In this document: piece by piece, positions 7,917 through 14,802 of the stretch
Layout: every line of letters starts with the position of its first letter
Position numbering within the stretch: position 1 is the first letter of the stretch
Assembly: GCA_964398215.1 (NCBI GenBank)
Contig: CAYNNP010000166.1
Location: 1 to 14,802, forward strand
Direction: 5' to 3'
Source of the DNA: CAYNNP01 sp964398215
GTDB taxonomy: Bacteria > Planctomycetota > Planctomycetia > Pirellulales > Pirellulaceae
DNA length: 14,802 bases
Program-made: the position numbers and the translations under genes
Notes under the pieces: model-generated
Databases searched by the model: none
What the model was told of the DNA's origin: nothing
Seen by the model: the letters and a program-made list of their open reading frames with translations, nothing else

Positions 7917-10190
7917 CTAAAACCCCGCTTGGGAGAGTGTGTCGGAGATTTGTTTTGCGTCGGCCGCCAAAGGGCTTTCGGGGAAGTCGCTAATCAGTTG
8001 ATCAAAGCGGCGCCGAGCCTCCTTCTGCTTGCTCATTTTGTAAAGACAGCGGCCGTAGTTAAAAAGAATCACATCCAGAAATTTGGCATCCGGATGGTTG
8101 TCCAGAACGTTGTCAAAAGTATCAATCGCGCGATTGAAGTCTTCGCGTTCGTAGTAGTAGTCAGCCATTTTGGCGACGGCCTCACCGACACGACCACTAT
8201 CAGGAAAATGATCGAACACTTTCTTGTATTCTTGGAACGCGCGGTCGGCCAGTTCTGCGCCGCCACGCGCGGTAGCCTTGGTCGCCATCGCTTCGTACGC
8301 TTCGGCGATCCCGTACTGAGCCTCGCCACGCAACAAGCTGTCTTCCATGTTGACTAGGCGTGTGTAGATGCCGATGGAACGGCGAAAGTCACCTTGTTTG
8401 CGAGCGACATCGCCAAGCTGCAAAAGAGCATCGTCAACAAAGCCGCTGTCCGGGAACTCGCGCTGCAAACGCAAGCACATGGATGCGGCAAGTTCCAAGC
8501 GATCCATTTCAAAATAGATGTGCCAGAACTGCACGTAGGTTTCTTCCAGCGCGCGGCCACCCAGTCCTTGGGCGTCCTTCATCACCTCTTCGCAAACATT
8601 CAGTGCTGTTTGATACTTTTCCTTCGCCTTGCTCTTGAGTCCAAACTCTTTGTAGCGATTTCCAATTTTTGTCATCGCGCTAGCGGTCTTGAGTCGTGTT
8701 TGAACTCGCAATTCTTGGTTTGATATTTCGGCACGCGTGACACGTACACCGCCAATATTGCCCTCCAAGCACTTTGCTTTGGCGACCAATTCATTCTGCC
8801 CGGCACTGCTGTTGGATTCATCCAAGTACACCAGTCGGACTTGGTCACCCGGCAAGGCTTGTAGTAGATCATCGCCGGATGTTGCGTTTTCCGATTTCAC
8901 CACCGGAATCGCACCGTGAAAGACACCGCTGTGGACCGAGTTGCTTTTTGGTTTCTGGGCAGGTTCGTCCAGAACGTTGTCGTCGTCGCCAGTGTTCATC
9001 TCACCGCGCTGCGCGTCGGTCAAATTCGCCTCGGCAAGACGCACGGTGGCTTGGTCCACGCGTTTGTATCTCTCGATCTCTGGGGATTCTTCTTCGCCCG
9101 CCTCCGGCGTTCCCATCTTGATCAATTCATCTTCGATCTCATCATCGGTCTTTAGCCGATAGACTTCGACTTGGACTTCCAGCGTATCCGCTTTGTCGCT
9201 GGTGTCACGGTCGGGGTCGGCGACACGCAAGTTCACATTTTTGCCGATAACAACTCCCTTCAAGGATTCTTCAAAAGCGCCGTCCGTGATGGCAATGACA
9301 CCGTCGCCAACCACTTCGGCCGAAACCAATACGGGAACGTTCAACTTTTTCGCGGAAGTATGTTCATCGACGTAGCGAACTTTCACAACATCGCCGCCTT
9401 TGACTTCCAAGAATCCGTTTCCGGGACTTGGCACGCCCAGCGTTGACGGGATTGATCCGAGCACCAAGCGAACGTTGCGGCCAACTGAATAGCATTCGAT
9501 TTGTTCGGAATCACCACCACTGGATTGGCATTCGACCAATACGGTTTCTTCTGGATCAAGAACTGCGAGGTCAGCGTCTTCGATTTTCACAAAGAACCGC
9601 TTGCCGGCTTCCAGTTTGTTGGTGTCGGAGTTGTCGCTGGAGAGAGTTGTTCCGACTCGCTCCAGCGCGTCGATTGCACGACTGTAATGAGCCAACTGAA
9701 AATGTCCAAGTCCGATGTAGTAGTACGCTTGGTTGACTTCTGGACTGGTTGGGAATTCTTCGATCACACCACGCATGAGCTGAAAACACTTGCCATAGTT
9801 GCGTGCGTGATAGAAACAGACACCCATCTTCAATGTTGCTTCGCTACGCTGCGCGTCGTCGGTGTTTTCTTCGACCGATGCTGATTCAAAATGGACTCGA
9901 GCACGATCATAGGATCGATCTCGCTCCAAGAAATAGTCGCCCAGTCGCATGTGAGCCAAGAATCGAACCTTGCTGCGCGGGTATCGCTCGATGACACTTT
10001 GCCAGATTTCAATGGCTTTGGCGGTCTCTTCGGCTTCGTAGCGTGTCACGCCGGCAGCCAAGAGTTTCTTTGCGGCGCGGTCTTCAACCAACGATCCTCG
10101 CACGGGACCTTGAGCGAAAGCCGATCTGCTGGTCGAAAAACAAACCAAGATCACCGCGACCGCGAACTGTAACTGATGTTTGAACTTCAC
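7917..10190 (-). CDS. Exported TPR protein with beta modules (757 aa)
   Basis: This appears to be a smaller paralogue and partner of the downstream 2550-residue protein. Residues 1-26 form a signal peptide ending SAFA, without a lipobox, so a soluble periplasmic protein is predicted. TPRs occupy about 39-184. Two beta modules follow: about 196-297, ending GGDVVKVRYVDE, and about 314-478, with the acidic loop DPDRDTSDKAD, SGVF near 421 and GDQVRLVYLDE. The second has an acidic insertion at about 348-415. Residues 503-740 hold about six TPRs of the TolA-binding/YbgF type. The start is GTG at 10190, chosen because the signal peptide begins there and no start codon lies in frame just upstream; the leader has no strong ribosome-binding site. 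It is first of a two-gene unit preceded by 348 non-coding bases. Biochemical role unknown; helping assemble or anchor an envelope complex is inferred from the TPRs and export. Confidence 0.93.
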   Translation of the reverse strand: MKFKHQLQFAVAVILVCFSTSRSAFAQGPVRGSLVEDRAAKKLLAAGVTRYEAEETAKAIEIWQSVIERYPRSKVRFLAHMRLGDYFLERDRSYDRARVHFESASVEENTDDAQRSEATLKMGVCFYHARNYGKCFQLMRGVIEEFPTSPEVNQAYYYIGLGHFQLAHYSRAIDALERVGTTLSSDNSDTNKLEAGKRFFVKIEDADLAVLDPEETVLVECQSSGGDSEQIECYSVGRNVRLVLGSIPSTLGVPSPGNGFLEVKGGDVVKVRYVDEHTSAKKLNVPVLVSAEVVGDGVIAITDGAFEESLKGVVIGKNVNLRVADPDRDTSDKADTLEVQVEVYRLKTDDEIEDELIKMGTPEAGEEESPEIERYKRVDQATVRLAEANLTDAQRGEMNTGDDDNVLDEPAQKPKSNSVHSGVFHGAIPVVKSENATSGDDLLQALPGDQVRLVYLDESNSSAGQNELVAKAKCLEGNIGGVRVTRAEISNQELRVQTRLKTASAMTKIGNRYKEFGLKSKAKEKYQTALNVCEEVMKDAQGLGGRALEETYVQFWHIYFEMDRLELAASMCLRLQREFPDSGFVDDALLQLGDVARKQGDFRRSIGIYTRLVNMEDSLLRGEAQYGIAEAYEAMATKATARGGAELADRAFQEYKKVFDHFPDSGRVGEAVAKMADYYYEREDFNRAIDTFDNVLDNHPDAKFLDVILFNYGRCLYKMSKQKEARRRFDQLISDFPESPLAADAKQISDTLSQAGF

Positions 10191-10277
10191 TGCTGTTGGA
10201 CCACGTTGGCGAAAGCTTGAGTTGTCTATACAAAACCGGCCTGATGAAATCGCTTGATTTCCCCAGACCGGCGTTCG

Positions 10278-10305
10278 ATTTAAGTCTAGTTTGTGTTACC
10301 AGCAA
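10278..10305 (-). promoter_or_regulatory. Weak candidate promoter for the TPR gene pair
   Basis: On the minus strand, TTGCTG (10300-10305) and TTAAAT (10278-10283) are separated by 16 bases, a poor match to sigma70 -35 and -10 boxes. It would leave a leader of roughly 80 bases before the GTG at 10190. Planctomycete promoters often match the consensus poorly, so this is only a suggestion. Confidence 0.2.
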
Positions 10306-10494
10306 TCATTAGCGAAAACCGGTTCAGGGCGAGTGAAATCGGGGTTGCTGTACAAAAAGGGACGGTCTGTGGAATCGCTGCACTGGTTCAGGTCCGAGTA
10401 CACTGCGGACAACCCGCACGACCGCCAAATTACTGTGCCAAAACGATTCACTCGCGCTAGTCGTCGGCCAACTTGCGCAGAAATCGAACGCCAC

Positions 10495-10520
10495 AAAAAC
10501 GGCGGCTAGCGCCTTGCCGC
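10495..10520 (-). terminator. Hairpin plus short T-run after DUF1501
   Basis: On the minus strand, GCGGC and GCCGC (10516-10520 and 10502-10506) can pair around a 9-base loop. CG and then five T (10499-10495) follow. The hairpin begins 18 bases past the DUF1501 stop, where an intrinsic terminator is expected. The five-pair stem is short, and the GGCGGCTAGCGCCTTGCCGC core resembles a repeat I recall from Rhodopirellula-type genomes. It may therefore be a REP-type element serving as the unit's end. Confidence 0.45.
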
Positions 10521-10538
10521 TCACAAAACCCGAATGAC

Positions 10539-11807
10539 CTAGGAATACAAGCCGTCGATCAGCGTGCCGTCATCGACCAGTTTCATTGGACGTCCCTGGC
10601 GAGTAAACACTTCCTTGTCAGGGTCGATGCCAAGGCCATGGCAGATCGATGCGTGAATGTCAGCTACTTTGACTGGCTGATCATTCGGCATCCCACCGTC
10701 TTCGTCACTGGATCCGATTACGTTTCCACCTTTGATTCCACCGCCAGCCATGAAGCAACTGAATACTTTCGGCCAGTGATCGCGACCGCCACCATCGTTG
10801 ATGCGCGGCGTCCTGCCAAATTCGGACATCATCAGGACCATCGTTTTTTCCAGCTTTCCAGAATCCGCCAAATCCTGCAGCAGTGAACCCAGCGCCGGGT
10901 CCATGACTTCGCCGTGCTCTCGCATGCGGAAAAAGTTATCGCCGTGTGTATCGAATCCACCACGATTGACTTGAACGAATCGAACGCCTTCGTCAACCAA
11001 ACGCTTGGCCATCAGAGCACCGCGTCCGAACGGCGTGTCACCGTATCGCTCCAGATCTTTGGCAGGAACCTTGTCCAGCTTGAACGCTTCCAGAGAAGGA
11101 CTTCGCATCAAACGAACTGCATCGTCGATCGCGGTCGCTGTCGACGTCAAACGTACATCGCTGGTGCTGCCGTTGAAACGCTTGTTGAACTTTGCCAACG
11201 CCTCCAACCGCTTGTTGCCACGCAATTCAGAAACACCCGATGGGAATTTCAAGTACGGATCGGGGTCACCAGGATTGGCAATGAAGTACGCCTCGCAGCT
11301 TTGCCCCAAGTAGCTGGCCGTTCGTGCTTGTCCGCTGATCGTGATGAAGGCCGGCAGATCACCTACCTGTCCTCGTTCATGAGCGATCACAGAACCGACT
11401 CCTGGATGCTGAACAGGCCCGGGCAGAAAACTAGTTTGCAGATTATACGCCGCTCGGCCGTGAGCACCTTGTGTGCCAGCAATCGACCGGATCAAGGTAG
11501 CGTTGTGCATTTGTTTGGCGACCGTTGGCCAGATTTCCGAAATCTGAATGCCGTCGGCCGACGTGTTGATCGGATCAAACTCGCCTTGCGTTGGGCGACC
11601 TGGTTTCGGATCCCACGTATCGATGTGAGACATTCCGCCTCCGCACCAAAACAGAATCACGTGTTCGCATTTCGCCGCATGGTCTTTTCCGGTTGCGGCA
11701 ACCAATTCGTGGATCGGCATCCCCAGCAAACTCGCAGCAGTGGCTCCCATGGCCGACTGACGCATCATTCGTCGGCGTGTCACTTTGTAGTCTTTGCAGG
11801 CACTCAT
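10539..11807 (-). CDS. DUF1501 family protein, Tat-exported (422 aa)
   Basis: This is a full-length DUF1501 protein, a family related to the alkaline phosphatase/sulfatase superfamily and abundant in planctomycetes. Residues 11-30 form a Tat-type signal with three arginines (11-13) and an Ala/Leu-rich core. Family landmarks are SHIDTWDPKPG (60-70), GAHGR (114-118), GGFDTHGD (283-290), SEFGRTPRIN (328-337) and GGRDHWP (340-346). The Asp/His residues could bind metal as in the superfamily, but no reaction is established for this family and I name none. An AAAGGAG ribosome-binding site lies eight bases before the ATG. The gene follows the PSCyt2/PSD1 gene by 66 bases on the same strand, a common planctomycete pairing, and is probably co-transcribed with it. 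A hairpin follows its stop. Family assignment is firm; function is open. Confidence 0.95.
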   Translation of the reverse strand: MSACKDYKVTRRRMMRQSAMGATAASLLGMPIHELVAATGKDHAAKCEHVILFWCGGGMSHIDTWDPKPGRPTQGEFDPINTSADGIQISEIWPTVAKQMHNATLIRSIAGTQGAHGRAAYNLQTSFLPGPVQHPGVGSVIAHERGQVGDLPAFITISGQARTASYLGQSCEAYFIANPGDPDPYLKFPSGVSELRGNKRLEALAKFNKRFNGSTSDVRLTSTATAIDDAVRLMRSPSLEAFKLDKVPAKDLERYGDTPFGRGALMAKRLVDEGVRFVQVNRGGFDTHGDNFFRMREHGEVMDPALGSLLQDLADSGKLEKTMVLMMSEFGRTPRINDGGGRDHWPKVFSCFMAGGGIKGGNVIGSSDEDGGMPNDQPVKVADIHASICHGLGIDPDKEVFTRQGRPMKLVDDGTLIDGLYS

Positions 11808-11815
11808 GAATCAGA

Positions 11816-11822
11816 CTCCTTT
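11816..11822 (-). promoter_or_regulatory. Ribosome-binding site of the DUF1501 gene
   Basis: The minus strand reads AAAGGAG, eight bases before the ATG at 11807. It is the best Shine-Dalgarno match in the window and fixes that start. It lies in the 66-base gap after the PSCyt2/PSD1 gene, so DUF1501 can be initiated independently within a shared transcript. Confidence 0.8.
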
Positions 11823-11873
11823 GAAGGATTAATCGTTCGTGTTTTTTGAAGGTATGTTTTGGGCGAAAGAGAA

Positions 11874-13982
11874 TCAGGGGACAAAGCGAAATTCGTTGCA
11901 ATTCAGCAGAACCCAACGCAGGTCCGCCATCCCATCAAGTTCTGTTTTGCCGCTGGCGATAATTTGTTTGGCTTCGGCAATCTCGTCATCGGAAGGCAAC
12001 CGAGTCAGAATTTCAAAGTACGTGTATCGAACCGCTCGGTGAATGTCTTTGCTGCCACCGACCAGCATTTTGTAAACGGGTTCCAGCTCGCCGACACGAG
12101 CGGCTTCGTGCGTGAGTCGTCCGTTCAGCATCATCAAAGCCTGTCGCATGGATGCCGTTTCGATTCGGTCTTCGCCCAAATCGACACGTGATGGCTGGCC
12201 AAACAATCGCAGGAAGTGTCCTGGCGGAGCTGGCGTCTGCATGCGGTACGACGAACTGAACTTTGGATTGTCATCAATCGTTTTGTCAACGTACTTTGTC
12301 ACATACTTCATGCCCGGTTTACGAGCCGGCATGTCCTTCATACGCATCGCTTCGATTTCTTCTTTGGTCATTTTCTGCATCGTGTCGATCATCGGCGCGT
12401 CATCTTTCTGCATCAGCAGTGCCGCAAAATCAACTTCGATCGCATTCTCTAAACCGTAGTTTTCCGACGAAGCCATCATCTCCTGTGTTTCCATTTCCAT
12501 GGTTGGTTCTGGATCATCGGCATCTTCGTCAGATGAATCGTCACCATCAGGTTCGACAGGAACTCGAATACGTGTCTTGACCACTTTGGGGTTTGTGCCG
12601 GGGCGGTGTTTGACGGCGAACAAGTGGCCAGCAGTGACGATACTGTCGAACATCGCTTCGGCTTTCATTCGCCGCATAGGAGTCGCCAAGAAATTGCTTT
12701 CCAGTTCATCGCGATCCAATTCGCTGGCTTCTAGTGGAACGTGTTGCCGAGCATACGTGTCGCTGGAAACGATTTCGCGAACCAGCCAACGGAAACTAAA
12801 GCCGTTGGCGACGAATTCTTCTGCCAAGAAATCCATCGTCTTCGGGTGTGATGGCGGGTTCTCGTCGCGAAAGTCATCAACGGGATCCACAAAGGCTCTG
12901 CCAATCAAATCATTCCAAACGCGATTCACCAACGACCTGGAAAAGTACCGATTGCGGGGGCTGGTGACCAATCGCGAAAGCTCTGCACGCAGTTTGCTTT
13001 TCTTGTAAAGTGCCGCGTTGATATCGATGCCACGCATGTCGGATTTCGCTTCCGATAAAACCTTTATCGTAGGCATGCCAGCACCACTCAAGCGACTTTT
13101 CGTTTTCTTGCTGGCAGACGAAAGCAGGTCGTCGACTGATGGACCAGTTTTCTTTTCTTTCTTTGCTGTTCGCGATGCAACCAGTTTGTTGTAGCGGTCA
13201 ATGAATTCCAAGTTTTCGGATTCATCTAAATATGGAAACGGGAAGCTAGGGTTCATCACCGATCGGTCTTCTGGTTCCGACTCGTCTTCTGGCGGCCACA
13301 TGACCGTTGAGTCTTTTCCCTCGGTTGTGAAAACCGTGTTGGTCAATCGGTTCTGTTGGCGTCGCGTTTTTCCATAGAATGCTGCGACGCTATAAAAGTC
13401 CTCGCGAGTCCAACGATCAAAGGGATGGTCGTGACACTGCGCACAGCTGATTCGGATGCCCATGAATACTTGCGCGGTTGAACTGGCTAGAGCCATCGGG
13501 TCGGCATCGTCACCCAGAATGAATCCGACTTCGGGAGTACGTCCTTCTTTACCATTAACGCTGATCATCCGCCGACACATATCGTCGTACGGCATGTCTG
13601 TTGCTACCGCATTATGAACATAGGCCAACAGTTCAGTGCCACCTTCTTTGCTGCTGCGGATCCGCAACATGTCCGCAAAGAACGCGCTCCAGCGATTCGC
13701 AAAGCCCGGGTCGGCCATGTAAAAATCGATTAGTTTCTCGCGGCGTTCTGATTCTGGCCATTTTAGATAGGCCGCAATCTCTTTGCCGGTTGGGATTCGG
13801 CCTGTCAGGTCCAAGCACAAACGTCTTGCAAACCCGAGGTCATCAACCGCAGGTACTGGCTTCGCGTCGACCGCCAGAGCCTTGACCTCGTCAGCCAAGA
13901 CGACGTCGACTTCACCGGCATCCGATTGGACGGCAATGGTCATCACCGCGGCAAAGCCAAACAGTAAAACACTCAGTCGCAT
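11874..13982 (-). CDS. PSCyt2/PSD1 (DUF1549-DUF1553) protein (702 aa)
   Basis: This protein pairs an N-terminal PSCyt2 (DUF1549) domain with a C-terminal PSD1 (DUF1553) domain, a combination largely typical of planctomycetes and relatives. The ATG at 13982 was chosen over a GTG 25 codons upstream because it begins a signal peptide (1-22) and has AGGA seven bases before it. PSCyt2 covers about 45-205 and includes CAQCHDHPFDRW (180-191), whose CxxCH could attach haem c. PSD1 landmarks are NRVWNDLIGRAFVDP (353-367), SHPKTMDFLAEEF (378-390), RRMKAEAMFDSI (437-448) and the end LLNCNEFRF (692-700). The PSCyt1 cytochrome domain found in many longer relatives is absent. An acidic, methionine-rich insertion lies at about 478-560. 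The protein is exported and probably works with the downstream DUF1501 protein; its substrate is unknown. Confidence 0.93.
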   Translation of the reverse strand: MRLSVLLFGFAAVMTIAVQSDAGEVDVVLADEVKALAVDAKPVPAVDDLGFARRLCLDLTGRIPTGKEIAAYLKWPESERREKLIDFYMADPGFANRWSAFFADMLRIRSSKEGGTELLAYVHNAVATDMPYDDMCRRMISVNGKEGRTPEVGFILGDDADPMALASSTAQVFMGIRISCAQCHDHPFDRWTREDFYSVAAFYGKTRRQQNRLTNTVFTTEGKDSTVMWPPEDESEPEDRSVMNPSFPFPYLDESENLEFIDRYNKLVASRTAKKEKKTGPSVDDLLSSASKKTKSRLSGAGMPTIKVLSEAKSDMRGIDINAALYKKSKLRAELSRLVTSPRNRYFSRSLVNRVWNDLIGRAFVDPVDDFRDENPPSHPKTMDFLAEEFVANGFSFRWLVREIVSSDTYARQHVPLEASELDRDELESNFLATPMRRMKAEAMFDSIVTAGHLFAVKHRPGTNPKVVKTRIRVPVEPDGDDSSDEDADDPEPTMEMETQEMMASSENYGLENAIEVDFAALLMQKDDAPMIDTMQKMTKEEIEAMRMKDMPARKPGMKYVTKYVDKTIDDNPKFSSSYRMQTPAPPGHFLRLFGQPSRVDLGEDRIETASMRQALMMLNGRLTHEAARVGELEPVYKMLVGGSKDIHRAVRYTYFEILTRLPSDDEIAEAKQIIASGKTELDGMADLRWVLLNCNEFRFVP

Positions 13983-13989
13983 TTTCGAT

Positions 13990-13993
13990 TCCT
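13990..13993 (-). promoter_or_regulatory. Ribosome-binding site deciding the PSCyt2 start
   Basis: The minus strand reads AGGA seven bases before the ATG at 13982. Together with the signal peptide that begins there, it favours this start over the in-frame GTG at 14057, which would put 25 polar residues before the signal sequence. Confidence 0.6.
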
Positions 13994-14149
13994 GGTTCTG
14001 CGAATAGGAGTCTGTTGAAGGCCGATCGAGGTGGGATTGGTGATCGGCACGAAACACAACCAGATATTTTTATCGAGGTTGCGAATGCCTATGATAGCGA
14101 CTTTTGCTCCGCAAACCTACATTAACGCCGACTTAAAGCAGAAGTGGCT

Positions 14150-14170
14150 GCCAAAAGACGTTTTTTTGGC
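14150..14170. repeat. Short inverted repeat, GCCAAAA/TTTTGGC
   Basis: Seven perfect pairs (14150-14156 with 14164-14170) enclose a 7-base loop, about 170 bases upstream of the PSCyt2/PSD1 start. It might be an operator-like site or a leader stem; it may also be chance in A/T-rich DNA. Confidence 0.35.
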
Positions 14171-14217
14171 GATTTTTGGAGTGGTGCTTGGTTGTTGGCC
14201 GGAGCAAGGACGCTTTC

Positions 14218-14297
14218 TTGGTAACCCGAAGCGTGAAAGCGTGAGCGAGGGACAATCAATATTGACTGGGTCCCTCGCTCACGCGCCGGGTTACCAA
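14218..14297. repeat. Large REP-like palindrome with arm duplication
   Basis: The outer stem pairs TTGGTAACCCG (14218-14228) with its complement (14287-14297). The inner stem pairs GCGTGAGCGAGGGAC (14239-14253) with 14270-14284, fifteen perfect pairs. The loop contains the palindrome TCAATATTGA (14256-14265). The left arm has a tandem copy of AAGCGTGA (14229-14236 and 14237-14244), while the right arm has the sequence once. On the minus strand it begins 12 bases past the stop of the right-edge gene, so it lies in that gene's 3' region. The TAACCCG/GCGTGAGCGAGGGA core looks like another repeat I associate with Rhodopirellula-type genomes, from memory only. Confidence 0.8.
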
Positions 14298-14308
14298 ATT
14301 CAAAAAAA

Positions 14309-14802
14309 CTACTTTGCTGCCATCGTGACCGCGCGCACTTCTGCGACAAAGTACTGGTGTTGGATCCAGTGCGGACTGATGTCGACGCGCCAGCACGCGT
14401 GGTTCACTGGTTCGATGTTGCCGTCTGGTATCGGCGTCACCGTTCTTGCTGCCAATATCGAAGAAGCATTCGGCAGTGAAATGAACCGAGTCCCGAACGG
14501 TTCGATATGCATATTGTGGATTGTTCCACCAACAGCCTGAAACTCCCGCAGTCCAGCCGAGCTGAACGCTCCTGCCACCTCGAAGCTGAGCGGCGGGTGA
14601 GTGTCATCCACCAGCACCGCTGACTTCAACTGGTCGACTTGTGGATCAATCAACAGCCCAACTGCCACGCTCGAATAATGGAATCCTTTGAAAGGCACGA
14701 CGGACGTCCGGCTTGTTGGGCTGAATCGAATTGTGTTGGTGTCATATACTTTTGAACCAAGCAGCGCCTGTCCGGCTTCGTAAACAGTCCATGAGCTATT
14801 CG
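14309..14802 (-). CDS. Unidentified protein, C-terminal 163 residues
   Basis: A reading frame open to the window edge ends with TAG at 14309; its start is outside. A GTG at 14698 is in frame, but coding-like sequence continues without a stop to 14802, so it is probably internal. I do not recognise the family. The visible part is rich in Val, Ile, Thr, Ser and Gly with alternating hydrophobic residues, suggesting a beta-rich fold. Short landmarks are YEAGQALLGSKVYDTNTIRF early on, a GGTIHNMHIEPFG-type segment and two Trp near the end (CWRVD and HWIQHQY). No membrane segment or catalytic motif is evident. Its end is followed by the palindrome at 14218-14297, suggesting a transcription unit separate from the PSCyt2/PSD1 pair. 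Confidence 0.65.
   Translation of the reverse strand, partial: NSSWTVYEAGQALLGSKVYDTNTIRFSPTSRTSVVPFKGFHYSSVAVGLLIDPQVDQLKSAVLVDDTHPPLSFEVAGAFSSAGLREFQAVGGTIHNMHIEPFGTRFISLPNASSILAARTVTPIPDGNIEPVNHACWRVDISPHWIQHQYFVAEVRAVTMAAK

Larger units (their letters stand above)
10191..10538. other. Intergenic region before the TPR gene pair
   Basis: This 348-base gap separates the DUF1501 gene from the TPR pair and should carry the TPR promoter. Short reading frames on both strands have no recognisable protein features. The hairpin of the preceding unit lies at 10495-10520. There is an 8-base direct repeat GGTTCAGG (10320-10327 and 10385-10392), with similar bases after each copy. GCGAGTGAA near 10329 is inverted as TTCACTCGC near 10447. 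I see no strong sigma70 promoter or riboswitch. Confidence 0.6.
13983..14308. other. Intergenic region upstream of PSCyt2/PSD1
   Basis: This 326-base gap lies between the partial gene at the right edge and the PSCyt2/PSD1 start. It holds the large palindrome (14218-14297), a small A/T stem (14150-14170) and the ribosome-binding site near 13990. Apparent short reading frames run through the palindrome and show no protein-like features. The promoter should lie between about 13995 and 14200, but no convincing -35/-10 pair is visible. Confidence 0.6.

Noticed and set aside
10291..10524. Overlapping short reading frames on both strands between DUF1501 and the TPR gene
   Set aside because: None has a convincing ribosome-binding site, hydrophobic pattern or known motif; they overlap the hairpin and each other.
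13983..14057. Longer N-terminus for the PSCyt2/PSD1 protein from a GTG at 14057
   Set aside because: It would place 25 polar residues before a clear signal peptide; the ATG at 13982 has AGGA at good spacing.
14031..14540. A 169-residue plus-strand frame across the right intergenic region
   Set aside because: It runs through the palindrome and antisense to the better-supported minus-strand gene; it lacks protein-like features.

Overview
The window looks like chromosomal DNA from a planctomycete, most likely a Pirellulales (Rhodopirellula-like) bacterium. The main evidence is a gene pair typical of that phylum: a PSCyt2/PSD1 (DUF1549/DUF1553) protein followed by a Tat-exported DUF1501 protein. 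Very long exported TPR proteins and several palindromic REP-like elements between genes fit the same picture. The genus is an inference; no rRNA or other phylogenetic marker is present. I see no tRNA, rRNA, CRISPR array, transposase, integrase or phage gene.

All coding is on the minus strand, so transcription runs from right to left. At the right edge (14309 to 14802) is the C-terminal 163 residues of a protein I do not recognise. It ends 12 bases before a large palindromic repeat (14218-14297). Next come the PSCyt2/PSD1 gene (11874-13982) and the DUF1501 gene (10539-11807), 66 bases apart, closed by a small hairpin with a short T-run. After a 348-base intergenic region comes a second unit: a 757-residue exported TPR protein (7917-10190) and, 4 bases later, a 2550-residue TPR lipoprotein (260-7912). 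Two unrelated palindromes (181-232 and 35-112) lie beyond its end.

The most interesting content is the TPR pair. Both proteins are exported and share one plan: N-terminal TPR helices, a central run of a repeated beta module with DPDxDxSxxRDT-like acidic loops, and C-terminal TPRs of the TolA-binding/YbgF-like style. The small protein has two such modules and the large one about five. The passage from last module to C-terminal TPRs aligns without gaps between them, so they look like unequal paralogues from a tandem duplication. In the large protein one module appears to be split by about 445 residues resembling discoidin (F5/8C), PA14 and CBM6/35-like domains. I infer a cell-envelope scaffold or surface-binding complex of two co-translated partners; its function is unknown.

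PSCyt2/PSD1 and DUF1501 proteins form a widespread planctomycete pair of uncertain function. Here the first keeps a CAQCH (CxxCH) motif, lacks the PSCyt1 domain often found in longer relatives, and carries an acidic, methionine-rich insertion.
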